Shown here piece by piece: positions 27,229 through 34,915 of a stretch of 64,000 nt of DNA. Source of the DNA: Christiangramia echinicola DSM 19838 (GTDB taxonomy: Bacteria; Bacteroidota; Bacteroidia; Flavobacteriales; Flavobacteriaceae); assembly GCF_000423065.1 (NCBI RefSeq), contig NZ_AUHG01000010.1, positions 806,001 through 870,000 on the forward strand. Direction: 5' to 3'. The notes under the pieces were generated by a model. That model did no database searches and had not been told where the DNA came from. It was given only the letters and a program-made list of their open reading frames with translations. Each line of letters starts with the position of its first letter. Position 1 is the stretch's first letter. The translations under genes were made by a program, and so were the position numbers.

Positions 27229-27903
27229 GTGGGAAGTAAGAACAAACTCAGGCGCTTTAAAGAAAACGAGAAATTTGAAAATGTAATTCAGCCTTCAAGA
27301 GAGGAGCTTACAGATAATTTATTCGAATTAAAAGGAAAGTGGAGTCAGGAATTTTTTAAGAACGATAATCCTATTGTTCTGGAATTAGGCTGCGGAAAAG
27401 GTGAATATACTGTAGAGCTCGCCAGGCAAAATCCGGGTAAGAACTTTATAGGGATAGATATAAAAGGAGCGAGATTCTGGCGTGGAGCTAAAACGGCGAT
27501 TGAAGAAGATCTTGAAAATGTAGCTTTTATTCGAACTCAAATTGAGCTTATTGAATACGTTTTTGCAGTGAACGAGGTTAGTGAGATCTGGATCACTTTT
27601 CCAGACCCGCAGATAAAATACAAAAGAACCAAGCATAGGTTGACGAATACAGAATTTCTTCAGCGATACAAAAGTATTCTAAAGGAAGATGGTTTCATGC
27701 ACTTGAAAACAGATTCTGAATTCATGCATGGTTATACGCTGGGCCTTTTGCATGGGGAAGGACATGAGGTTCTATATGCGCATCACGATATTTATAAAAA
27801 TGAATATTCTCCAAAGGAAGTAACAGGTATACAAACTTTCTATGAAAAACAGTATCTTGAAAAAGGAAAACCAATTACATATATTCAATTCAAGATAAAA
27901 TAA
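27229..27903 (+). CDS. trmB: tRNA (guanine-N7-)-methyltransferase
   Basis: The 224-residue enzyme starts at GTG 27229, which is 18 bases behind a -7 element. It has the S-adenosylmethionine motif LELGCGKGEY at 51-60, FIGIDIKGARFWRG, and WITFPDPQIKYKRTKHR, the TrmB signature with the catalytic aspartate. It methylates G46 in the variable loop of tRNAs. The following LysE and alkyltransferase-like genes start within a few bases of each stop, so they form one transcript. Confidence 0.93.
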   Translation: MGSKNKLRRFKENEKFENVIQPSREELTDNLFELKGKWSQEFFKNDNPIVLELGCGKGEYTVELARQNPGKNFIGIDIKGARFWRGAKTAIEEDLENVAFIRTQIELIEYVFAVNEVSEIWITFPDPQIKYKRTKHRLTNTEFLQRYKSILKEDGFMHLKTDSEFMHGYTLGLLHGEGHEVLYAHHDIYKNEYSPKEVTGIQTFYEKQYLEKGKPITYIQFKIK

Positions 27904-27910
27904 GGGGGTA

Positions 27911-28534
27911 TTGGAAGAAACAAAGCTTTTCCTGATCACATATTTAGCAGCATTTATTGGAGTGGTTCCACCTGGTTTGGTGAATATGACCGTGGCTAAA
28001 ACCTGTGTGGAAAAAGGAAAAAAAAGCGGTCTTTACGTAGCTATAGGCGCGGGAATCGTAATCTTAATCCAGGCATTTATTGCAGTATTATTAGCTAAAT
28101 ATATTTTTGATCATCCTTTTGTGCGAAAGATGATTCTTCGTGGTGGTCTGGTAGTTTTTTGTATTCTGGCCATTTACTTTTTTATTAAAGCAAGACATAA
28201 AAAAGGGGTGAAGCATAACAAACAAAAGGCGAAAGCTCAAAGTTTATTCAAAGGGATGCTTATTGCAGCTCTAAACGTATTCCCAATACCTTATTTTGTT
28301 GCCATCGCAGGAGCTATGGATCTAAGTGGCGGAATGGATTATGACTGGTCACTTAATATTTCTTTTGCTCTAGCAGCCAGTATAGGTAGTTTTACTTCTC
28401 TTTATCTTTATGTAGAGTTATTTGATAAGATCGAAAAGAAAGCAGAATCCTTTGCAAAATACTCCAATTACTTCATGGCTGGATTAATGCTGGTTTTAAT
28501 TGTTGTGGCTGTAGTTAGAATTTTAAATACCTAA
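27911..28534 (+). CDS. LysE-family translocator
   Basis: The 207-residue protein starts at a TTG seven bases after trmB. It has about six membrane segments, with the family's opening segment containing VVPPGLVNMTVAKTC (about 18-32), a charged cytoplasmic loop near 95-112 (KARHKKGVKHNKQKAK) and a second half with FPIPYFVAIAGA. LysE-type proteins export amino acids or small metabolites. The substrate is unknown. It belongs to the trmB transcript. Confidence 0.83.
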   Translation: MEETKLFLITYLAAFIGVVPPGLVNMTVAKTCVEKGKKSGLYVAIGAGIVILIQAFIAVLLAKYIFDHPFVRKMILRGGLVVFCILAIYFFIKARHKKGVKHNKQKAKAQSLFKGMLIAALNVFPIPYFVAIAGAMDLSGGMDYDWSLNISFALAASIGSFTSLYLYVELFDKIEKKAESFAKYSNYFMAGLMLVLIVVAVVRILNT

Positions 28535-28536
28535 AA

Positions 28537-28878
28537 TTGAGCGATAATTCCGGATTTTTTGAGAGAGTGTATGAAGTATGCCGGAAGATTCCTGAAGGTA
28601 AAGTTACTTCATATGGAGCTATTGCAAAATACCTGGGTGCAGCAAGAAGTGCCAGAATGGTAGGTTGGGCGATGAATTCTTCTCATAACCTGGAAGATGT
28701 ACCTGCGCATAGAGTTGTAAATAGAAATGGTGTGCTTACCGGGAAGCACCATTTTGGAGGCACAAATGCCATGCAACAACTGCTTGAAGAAGAGGGTGTG
28801 CAGATTAAAGAGCTCCAGATCCTTGATTTTAAAAAGCATTTCTGGGATCCCATGAAAGAACTTCCCCAGGAAATCTAG
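28537..28878 (+). CDS. Alkyltransferase-like protein (MGMT-family DNA-binding domain)
   Basis: The 113-residue protein starts at TTG two bases after the LysE gene. It is the DNA-binding half of O6-alkylguanine-DNA alkyltransferases: VTSYGAIAKYLGAARSARMV (helix-turn-helix with the arginine finger) and VPAHRVVNRNG. The active-site PCHR motif reads PAHR at residues 56-59, so the methyl-accepting cysteine is replaced by alanine. Such alkyltransferase-like proteins bind O6-alkylguanine and hand the site to nucleotide excision repair. Confidence 0.88.
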   Translation: MSDNSGFFERVYEVCRKIPEGKVTSYGAIAKYLGAARSARMVGWAMNSSHNLEDVPAHRVVNRNGVLTGKHHFGGTNAMQQLLEEEGVQIKELQILDFKKHFWDPMKELPQEI

Positions 28879-28958
28879 TACTTTCCAGCCTATAATTTCA
28901 GACTATTATTACATAGATCTAAATTGGCTAAATTCTTCGTATTCTTAGCTTTTCCAAC

Positions 28959-28966
28959 TATATTTG
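28959..28966 (+). promoter_or_regulatory. -7 promoter element for the Mrp-Nfu-ferredoxin unit
   Basis: TATATTTG matches TAnnTTTG and lies 49 bases before the ATG at 29016. Confidence 0.5.
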
Positions 28967-29015
28967 CATTTAGAATCAGTCTATATAAGCTTAAGAATCT
29001 GATTAAAATTCATAT

Positions 29016-30152
29016 ATGAAATTAGACAGAAAAGAGATTTTAAAAGCCCTGGAAACCATATCTGTAGCAGGAGATGGAAGTAATATGGTTGAAAGCGGTG
29101 TTGTTCAGAATGTAATGACTTTTAGCGATGAGGTAGTGGTGGATCTTGTGTTAAGTACACCCGCACTTCATATTAAAAAAAGAGCTGAAGTGGATGTAAT
29201 GAAAGTGATCCATGAAAAGGTTTATGAAAAAGCTAAGGTCAAAGTAAATATTAAAGTTCAGGCTCCAGAGAAAAAACAGCCTGAGATCAAGGGAAAAGCC
29301 ATACCCGGAATTAAGAATATTATAGCCGTTGCTTCTGGAAAAGGAGGAGTAGGGAAATCAACCGTAACCTCTAATATTGCAGTTACCCTAGCGAAAATGG
29401 GCTTTAAAGTTGGTATTCTTGATGCCGATATTTATGGGCCATCTACACCAATGATGTTTGATGTAGAAGCTGAAAGACCACTTTCAGTAACCGTAAACGG
29501 GAAATCTAAAATGAAGCCGGTTGAGAATTACGGTGTTAAAATTCTATCTATCGGATTTTTCACTAAACCTAGTCAGGCTGTAGTATGGAGAGGACCAATG
29601 GCCGCTAAAGCCTTGAATCAAATGATCTTTGATGCAGATTGGGGAGAATTAGATTTTATGCTAATAGATCTTCCACCGGGAACTGGAGATATTCATCTTT
29701 CCATTATGCAGTCACTTCCTATTACCGGTTCTGTAATTGTAAGTACGCCTCAAAATGTTGCTTTAGCAGATGCCAAAAAAGGAGTAGCGATGTTCCAGCA
29801 GGAAAGTATTAATGTTCCAGTGCTTGGTATCGTTGAGAATATGGCCTACTTTACACCAGAGGAATTGCCAGATAACAAGTATTATATATTTGGGCAGGAA
29901 GGAGCAAAAAATCTTTCCGAAGATCTTAAGGTTCCATTCCTGGGGGAAATTCCATTGGTACAAAGTTTGAGAGAGTCTGGAGATATTGGTAGACCTGCAG
30001 CATTGCAAACTGCCACTCCGCTGGAATCTGCTTTTGAAGAGATCACCAGAAATATGGTACAGGAAACCGTAAATAGAAATAAAGATTTACCTCCAACCGA
30101 AGCGATCAAGATTACGACCATGGCAGGTTGTAGCGCTGTTAATAAAAAATAG
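29016..30152 (+). CDS. Mrp/ApbC-type iron-sulfur carrier P-loop ATPase
   Basis: The 378-residue protein has an N-terminal DUF59/MIP18-like domain (about 1-80) and a deviant Walker A loop GKGGVGKS at 108-115, followed by DADIYGPSTP and IDLPPGTGD. Mrp proteins carry and transfer iron-sulfur clusters. The usual CxxC pair after VENMA is absent (TPEELPDNKYYIFG instead), with a lone cysteine close to the C-terminus. The next codon after the stop starts the Nfu gene, and ferredoxin reductase and ferredoxin genes follow, a coherent iron-sulfur group. Confidence 0.9.
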   Translation: MKLDRKEILKALETISVAGDGSNMVESGVVQNVMTFSDEVVVDLVLSTPALHIKKRAEVDVMKVIHEKVYEKAKVKVNIKVQAPEKKQPEIKGKAIPGIKNIIAVASGKGGVGKSTVTSNIAVTLAKMGFKVGILDADIYGPSTPMMFDVEAERPLSVTVNGKSKMKPVENYGVKILSIGFFTKPSQAVVWRGPMAAKALNQMIFDADWGELDFMLIDLPPGTGDIHLSIMQSLPITGSVIVSTPQNVALADAKKGVAMFQQESINVPVLGIVENMAYFTPEELPDNKYYIFGQEGAKNLSEDLKVPFLGEIPLVQSLRESGDIGRPAALQTATPLESAFEEITRNMVQETVNRNKDLPPTEAIKITTMAGCSAVNKK

Positions 30153-30395
30153 ATGACAAGCGAAGAAGTTAAAATTAATGTTGAAAAGGCATTGGCAGAG
30201 ATACGTCCGTTTCTGGAAAGTGATGGAGGGAATATCTCTTTGGTTTCAATAGAGGATGATCGCCTGGTTAAAGTTCAGTTGGAAGGTGCGTGCGTTGGAT
30301 GCACGGTTAACCAAATGACCTTAAAAAGCGGTGTTGAAATGACCATTAAGAAATATGTGCCTCAAATAGAACAGGTAGTAAATATTGAAAGATAG
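30153..30395 (+). CDS. NifU C-terminal-like (Nfu) iron-sulfur scaffold
   Basis: This 80-residue protein consists of one Nfu domain with the cluster-binding CVGC at 47-50 and the typical LESDGGNISLVSI strand. Nfu proteins hold a 4Fe-4S cluster between two monomers and pass it to target enzymes. The ATG follows the mrp stop without a gap, which indicates translational coupling. Confidence 0.93.
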   Translation: MTSEEVKINVEKALAEIRPFLESDGGNISLVSIEDDRLVKVQLEGACVGCTVNQMTLKSGVEMTIKKYVPQIEQVVNIER

Positions 30396-30421
30396 TAACT
30401 GCCTTTTAATTGAATTCAAAC

Positions 30422-31483
30422 ATGATTAAAACCGATATACTTATCATTGGTGCCGGTCCTACAGGCTTATTTGCCGTGTTTGAAGCCGGATTACTAAAAT
30501 TAAAATGTCACCTAATAGACGCTCTTCCGCAACCCGGGGGGCAGTGTTCCGAAATTTACCCTAAGAAACCTATTTACGATATTCCCGGATTTCCGGAGGT
30601 ATTGGCAGGGGAACTGGTAGATAACCTGATGGAGCAGATCAAGCCTTTTGAGCCTGGTTTTACTTTAGGAGAAAGAGCTGAAACAATAGATAAGCAGGAA
30701 GATGGGAGTTTTATAGTTACCACAAGTAAAGGAACAAAGCATCATGCTCCGGTAGTAGTAATTGCCGGCGGTCTGGGTAGTTTTGAACCAAGAAAACCGC
30801 CAATCCCTTCTATCAGGAATTACGAAGATAAAGGTGTTGCTTATATCATTCGAGATCCTGAAGTTTATAGAGATAAGAAAGTGGTAATTGCCGGTGGAGG
30901 AGATTCTGCATTAGACTGGAGTATTTTCCTGGCCGATGTTGCTTCAGAAGTTTCATTGGTGCATAGAAGAAAAGATTTCCGAGGAGCTTTAGATTCCGTA
31001 GAAAAAGTTGAAGAGCTGTCAAAAATAGGGAAGATCAATCTTATAACAGATGCTGAAGTTGTTGATCTGAAAGGTGAGGATGAGCTTGATTCTGTTTTGA
31101 TTAGACATAAAGACGAAGCTAGAGGAGAAGAGCTGAAGGAAACAGATCACTTTATTCCTTTATTCGGACTTTCACCTAAGCTTGGACCTATAGGGAACTG
31201 GGGGCTTGAGATCGAAAAGAACGCAATTAAGGTTGATAATGCTTATGATTATCAAACCAATATTCCAGGAATCTATGCTATTGGAGATGTTAATACGTAC
31301 AAAGGTAAGTTGAAACTGATCCTTTGTGGTTTCCATGAAGCTGCGATCATGTGTCAAAGCGCCTACCAACGCATTAATCCAGATAAGAAATACGTGATGA
31401 AATATACTACCGTGAGTGGTGTTAGCGGATTTGACGGAAGTAAGAAAGAGGCTAAAAAAGAAGTAGTAAAGAGTATTAATTAA
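30422..31483 (+). CDS. Thioredoxin-reductase-type ferredoxin/flavodoxin-NADP reductase
   Basis: The protein has 353 residues from the ATG at 30422; a TTG at 30410 would add four. It has the FAD loop ILIIGAGPTGL near 6-16, the NADP part VIAGGGDSALDWS near 158-170, and the final FAD motif GIYAIGDVN near 283-291. It resembles thioredoxin reductase but lacks the redox CxxC, as in the FNR2 group. It would move electrons between NADPH and a ferredoxin, and a 2Fe-2S ferredoxin gene follows after one repeat element. Confidence 0.88.
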   Translation: MIKTDILIIGAGPTGLFAVFEAGLLKLKCHLIDALPQPGGQCSEIYPKKPIYDIPGFPEVLAGELVDNLMEQIKPFEPGFTLGERAETIDKQEDGSFIVTTSKGTKHHAPVVVIAGGLGSFEPRKPPIPSIRNYEDKGVAYIIRDPEVYRDKKVVIAGGGDSALDWSIFLADVASEVSLVHRRKDFRGALDSVEKVEELSKIGKINLITDAEVVDLKGEDELDSVLIRHKDEARGEELKETDHFIPLFGLSPKLGPIGNWGLEIEKNAIKVDNAYDYQTNIPGIYAIGDVNTYKGKLKLILCGFHEAAIMCQSAYQRINPDKKYVMKYTTVSGVSGFDGSKKEAKKEVVKSIN

Positions 31484-31488
31484 AAAGT

Positions 31489-31558
31489 CGTCATCCTGTA
31501 GGACCTTGAGCGAAGGGTCAGGATCTTATGAGAAGCCGAATCGAGTTCAGCTTGACGA
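31489..31558. repeat. CTGAAC/GTTCAG repeat element, copy 1
   Basis: Two inverted half-units in head-to-head order: CGTCATCCTG...CAGGATC and GAATCGAGTTCAGCTTGACG. It lies inside the gap between the reductase and ferredoxin genes. The left half is degenerate. Confidence 0.7.
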
Positions 31559-31576
31559 ATTGATATTATTGATAAG

Positions 31577-31912
31577 ATGTCTGACGTTAAAATAACAATT
31601 ATAGATCGTGAAGGAGAGGCTCACACTGTAGACGCTCCAACAGATATGAACATGAACCTTATGGAAGTGATCCGTTCTTACGAACTGGCTCCTGAAGGTA
31701 CTATTGGAATTTGTGGGGGAATGGCCATGTGCGCTTCCTGCCAGTGTTATATTCTGAATTTTGAACATATGTTACCCGAGAAGAGCTATGAAGAAGAAGA
31801 TATGTTAGATCAGGCCTTTTTTGTAGAAGACAATAGTAGACTTAGTTGTCAGATCCCCATTACAGATGGTCTTGATGGCCTCGAAGTTCGAATCGCTGCC
31901 GCATCTGAATAA
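31577..31912 (+). CDS. 2Fe-2S ferredoxin, adrenodoxin type
   Basis: The 111-residue ferredoxin has cysteines at 46, 52, 55 and 91 in the C-x5-C-x2-C...C order of adrenodoxin/vertebrate-type ferredoxins, with an extra cysteine at 57. The cluster loop is GICGGMAMCASCQC. It would carry single electrons to oxygenases or to iron-sulfur assembly; the reductase upstream is the likely donor. A strong terminator comes right after the stop. Confidence 0.92.
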   Translation: MSDVKITIIDREGEAHTVDAPTDMNMNLMEVIRSYELAPEGTIGICGGMAMCASCQCYILNFEHMLPEKSYEEEDMLDQAFFVEDNSRLSCQIPITDGLDGLEVRIAAASE

Positions 31913-31952
31913 AATTAAAAAACCTGAACGTGAGTTCAGGTTTTTTAATTTT
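31911..31952. terminator. Bidirectional terminator after the ferredoxin gene
   Basis: The stem AAAAAACCTGAAC/GTTCAGGTTTTTT with a GTGA loop has A- and T-runs on both sides. It separates the ferredoxin gene from the convergent DUF3050 gene. Confidence 0.88.
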
Positions 31953-31990
31953 ATATAGTCTTAAAGAGCGAAGCGAAGTAATCTTCTCCA

Positions 31991-32776
31991 CTAAGCATAT
32001 TCTATTCCAGTCTTTGCTTCAATTTCTTTCTCAATTCCAGTCCAGAGTTCAAGTCTGCTTTTCAAAGACTTTTCAGCAGTTAACTTTACGTCCTCCCATT
32101 TTCTTTCATCATTTCCGCAAAGATCTTCTACCATTTTAAAAGCCATTGGTCCATGTTCATCACCGTCTAATTCAATATGACGGTCAAAGTAGTATTTAAA
32201 CAGGCTAAGATCATCTTCTGGAAAGTTCTGTTGCACTTTTTCAATGATAGAAGAAAACATATCCGGTATTAGCCCCTCACGCCCAAAAGTAAAGGCTGAA
32301 GCGATCTTATGAGGTTCTCTACTGTAGACCACTTCGAAAGTATGTTTTAGAAACTGCTTGATGCTGATAGGTAATTTGCTCGTAGCGATTATCAGAAAGA
32401 TATCTGTACCATGAGAAACCTGCATTAAAAATTCCTCTATTTTCTTTTTGCTAGCGCCTGAAGTTTCCATGGCGTCAAGATACATTTCAAAATGACTTTG
32501 ACGTTTTCCCTGCATGTTGATATCTGTTTCTTCTGCAAGCACGATCTCATTTATAAGATATCGTGTTTCAGGATCTCCAACAGGTAACCATGGATTGGTT
32601 GTTTTTGTTAGAATTTCCTGTAGTGCAGTTAAAAGTGACATAAAATCCCATACCGCAAAAACATGATGCTCCATAAAGATTTGAAGCTGTTCCGGAGTAT
32701 TGATCTTTTTATATAAAGAATGATTTATTAGCTGGCTGGTTAGAGGTTCTAAACTTTCGTTTATCTCTTTGATCAT
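31991..32776 (-). CDS. DUF3050 protein (haem-oxygenase-like fold)
   Basis: The 261-residue protein matches DUF3050: FMEHHVFAVWDFMSLLTALQ near 34-53, VGDPETRYLINEIVLAEETD near 67-86, and RHIELDGDEHGPMA near 202-215. Repeated histidines and acidic residues in helices suggest a haem-oxygenase-like or di-iron fold. The function is not known. It is a single gene with its own -7 element, convergent with the ferredoxin unit. Confidence 0.82.
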   Translation of the reverse strand: MIKEINESLEPLTSQLINHSLYKKINTPEQLQIFMEHHVFAVWDFMSLLTALQEILTKTTNPWLPVGDPETRYLINEIVLAEETDINMQGKRQSHFEMYLDAMETSGASKKKIEEFLMQVSHGTDIFLIIATSKLPISIKQFLKHTFEVVYSREPHKIASAFTFGREGLIPDMFSSIIEKVQQNFPEDDLSLFKYYFDRHIELDGDEHGPMAFKMVEDLCGNDERKWEDVKLTAEKSLKSRLELWTGIEKEIEAKTGIEYA

Positions 32777-32795
32777 AATCTTTTCAAATTTTCTG

Positions 32796-32803
32796 CAAAG
32801 GTA
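32796..32803 (-). promoter_or_regulatory. -7 promoter element for the DUF3050 gene
   Basis: The minus strand reads TACCTTTG, matching TAnnTTTG, 19 bases before the ATG at 32776. Confidence 0.5.
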
Positions 32804-32890
32804 AAATGTGAAGGAGTATTTAGAAAATCTTAGAAGCTTTTTATGGCTTGTTTAACTCAGAAAATCAGCCTTTTGAGTTAAATTAAAAAT

Positions 32891-33070
32891 ATGGCTCATC
32901 ATATTATGAATTACATAAATGTTATAGTGTTCTATTCAAATAAATCTAAAGATTATTTGCGAGTAGACGGCGTATCTGCTAAAAAGCCAAAACCATTGAA
33001 GAAAGAGTGCTGTGAAAAATTTAAAAAGGGCAAGCGTTGTAAACGTTGCCCTTGTTTTGATCTCTTGTAA
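32891..33070 (+). CDS. Small cysteine-rich conserved protein
   Basis: A 59-codon frame starts at ATG 32891. The last 25 residues form a basic cysteine cluster (KKECCEKFKKGKRCKRCPC, cysteines at 40, 41, 50, 53 and 55) and the protein ends in FDLL. I recall similar short basic cysteine-rich ends in other flavobacteria, which supports a real gene, possibly metal-binding. The first 25 residues look less conserved in style, so the true start could be a later codon such as TTG near 32957. Its 3' end is folded into a hairpin and it converges with the SRPBCC gene, three bases away. Confidence 0.6.
   Translation: MAHHIMNYINVIVFYSNKSKDYLRVDGVSAKKPKPLKKECCEKFKKGKRCKRCPCFDLL
33026..33053. terminator. 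Hairpin inside the 3' end of the small cysteine-rich gene
   Basis: The stem AAGGGCAA/TTGCCCTT continues inward as CGTT/AACG. The bases that form it also encode the cysteine cluster. T-richness after it is weak. It may end transcripts from both convergent genes. Confidence 0.4.
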
Positions 33071-33073
33071 ATA

Positions 33074-33514
33074 CTAACAATTTTCTTCGCAAACTTCTTT
33101 TAATTTCTGTAGTGCCTTTGGCCAGGTCTTATCGAAATAATCGAACCAGTCGTCTTCGGTATCCATTTCTACTTTTAGAACCGTAGAATTTCCTTTAGCT
33201 ACAAAATAATAGTTCTCGTAAAAACTACCACCTTTAAATGGTATTTCTTTACCTTTTTGAAGCATAGCCAAATGTTGAATACTAATATATTTATTTGCTT
33301 CAACTTTTTTGATCTTGCTTAACATACCTTCCTTTTCTCCACTATCAGTAATGGTAAGAAATTTAATTTCACTGCCTTCTTCCCAGTTACCTTCGTAATG
33401 TGAACCTGGTGAAAAAATAGCCGTCCATTCTCTGTAATGTTTCTCGTTCAGCATAGTTGAGAAAACATTTTCCTGGGGGCATTTAATCTCAATTTGATAG
33501 TGAAGTCTTTTCAT
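33074..33514 (-). CDS. SRPBCC (START-like) domain protein
   Basis: The 146-residue single-domain protein has the AHSA1/polyketide-cyclase look: an N-terminal IEIKCPQENVFSTML strand-helix, EWTAIFSPGSHYEGNW, and a C-terminal helix starting DWFDYFDKTWPKALQKL. Such folds bind hydrophobic small molecules. The ligand is unknown. It follows the acyl-CoA dehydrogenase gene after 11 bases on the same strand, so it is probably co-transcribed. Confidence 0.8.
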   Translation of the reverse strand: MKRLHYQIEIKCPQENVFSTMLNEKHYREWTAIFSPGSHYEGNWEEGSEIKFLTITDSGEKEGMLSKIKKVEANKYISIQHLAMLQKGKEIPFKGGSFYENYYFVAKGNSTVLKVEMDTEDDWFDYFDKTWPKALQKLKEVCEENC

Positions 33515-33525
33515 AATTACTGAAA

Positions 33526-34701
33526 TTAAAAAGCTGCGTGTCCGGTAATATCCATTCCGGTAATTAGAAGATGAATATCGTGCGTACCTTCATAAGTAAT
33601 AACACTCTCGAGGTTCATCATATGTCTCATGATGCTATATTCCCCTGTGATTCCCATTCCTCCAAGGATCTGTCTCGCTTCTCTGGCGATATTGATAGCC
33701 ATTTCCACATTATTTCTTTTAGCCATAGAAATTTGTGCCGAAGTGGCTTTTCCCTGGTCTCTTAAAGTTCCCAGTCTCCAAGCCATTAACTGAGCCTTTG
33801 TGATCTCGGTGATCATCTCTGCAAGTTTTTTTTGCTGAAGCTGCTTCGAGGCAATTGGTACTCCAAACTGTTCTCTTTCCTTGGCATATCTCAATGCCGT
33901 ATCATAACAGTCCATAGCAGCTCCAATTGCTCCCCATGCGATTCCGTAGCGAGCAGAGTCAAGACAGCCAAGTGGCGCTCCTAAACCAGATTTGTTCGGC
34001 ATCAGGTTCTCCTTTGGTACTTTTACATTATCAAAGATCAATTCTCCAGTGGCACTGGCCCTTAGTGACCATTTGTTATGCGTTTCCGGAGTTGTGAAAC
34101 CTTCCATTCCTCTTTCAACGATCAACCCGTGGATTCTTCCTTCTTCATTTTTTGCCCATACGATAGCGATATCTGCAAATGGAGAGTTTGAGATCCACAT
34201 TTTCGCTCCATTCAATAGATAATGATCTCCTTTGTCTTTAAAATTTGTGGTCATCCCACCCGGATTAGAGCCATGATCTGGTTCGGTTAAACCAAAGCAA
34301 CCAATAAATTCACCTGAAGCTAGTTTAGGGAGGAATTTCTTCTTCTGTTCTTCAGTTCCGTATTTAAAGATGGGATACATCACCAGGGAAGATTGAACCG
34401 ATGCGGTAGATCTAATTCCACTATCGCCACGTTCAATTTCCTGCATGATCAAACCATATGATACTTGATCTAATCCAGCCCCACCATATTCTTCTGGGAT
34501 ATAAGGTCCAAAAGCACCTATTTCGGCAAGACCGTTTATAAGTTGTTTAGGGAATTTTGCATTTTGCGCCGCATCTTCGATAATAGGTGAAACCTCACGT
34601 TTTACCCATTCTCTGGTGGCGTCGCGAACCATTTTATGTTCTTCTGATAAAAGCTCGTCAATATTATAATAATCAGGAGCCTGAAATTGATCTGGTTTCA
34701 T
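33526..34701 (-). CDS. Acyl-CoA dehydrogenase (glutaryl-CoA dehydrogenase-like)
   Basis: The protein has 391 residues from the ATG at 34701 (MKPDQFQAPDYYNIDELL). A longer frame to 34749 is possible, but a promoter -7 element lies inside it, so I chose the shorter. Motifs: FGLTEPDHGSNPGGMTT (FAD and substrate part), GAKMWISNSPFADIAIVWAK, and YEGTHDIHLLITG with the catalytic glutamate of the glutaryl-CoA dehydrogenase type near the C-terminus. It would oxidise an acyl-CoA, perhaps glutaryl-CoA from lysine breakdown. The SRPBCC gene follows. Confidence 0.88.
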   Translation of the reverse strand: MKPDQFQAPDYYNIDELLSEEHKMVRDATREWVKREVSPIIEDAAQNAKFPKQLINGLAEIGAFGPYIPEEYGGAGLDQVSYGLIMQEIERGDSGIRSTASVQSSLVMYPIFKYGTEEQKKKFLPKLASGEFIGCFGLTEPDHGSNPGGMTTNFKDKGDHYLLNGAKMWISNSPFADIAIVWAKNEEGRIHGLIVERGMEGFTTPETHNKWSLRASATGELIFDNVKVPKENLMPNKSGLGAPLGCLDSARYGIAWGAIGAAMDCYDTALRYAKEREQFGVPIASKQLQQKKLAEMITEITKAQLMAWRLGTLRDQGKATSAQISMAKRNNVEMAINIAREARQILGGMGITGEYSIMRHMMNLESVITYEGTHDIHLLITGMDITGHAAF

Positions 34702-34718
34702 TTGTGTAGTGTTTCCAA

Positions 34719-34749
34719 CAAATGTAACCAAGTCTTTTATGAGAAGCAA
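34719..34749 (-). promoter_or_regulatory. Promoter of the acyl-CoA dehydrogenase gene (decides the start)
   Basis: The minus strand reads TACATTTG at 34719-34726 with a TTG 20 bases further up at 34747-34749. Transcription would begin near 34712, so the start codon must be the ATG at 34701. Confidence 0.6.
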
Positions 34750-34823
34750 TCTTTTTTACGGAGGCTTTAAATGGCTGATTTTTAATCCTGATGTGGTTCA
34801 GGAATTGAAAGTTTAAATCAAAA

Positions 34824-34898
34824 CGTCACTTTGAACTTGATCCAGGGTCTTAAGATATATTGATAAATGTGAGATGCTGAATCAAGTTCAACATGACG
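34824..34898. repeat. CTGAAC/GTTCAG repeat element, copy 2
   Basis: Two opposed half-units: CGTCACTTTGAACTTGATCC and GAATCAAGTTCAACATGACG, separated by a short A/T-rich spacer. It lies between the dehydrogenase and trmN6 genes. Confidence 0.75.
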
Positions 34899-34915
34899 TA
34901 GATTGGTAAAAAGAA

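Noticed and set aside
34702..34749. N-terminal extension of the acyl-CoA dehydrogenase (16 residues)
   Set aside because: A promoter -7 element lies inside it, and the family start MKPDxFQAPDYY is at 34701.
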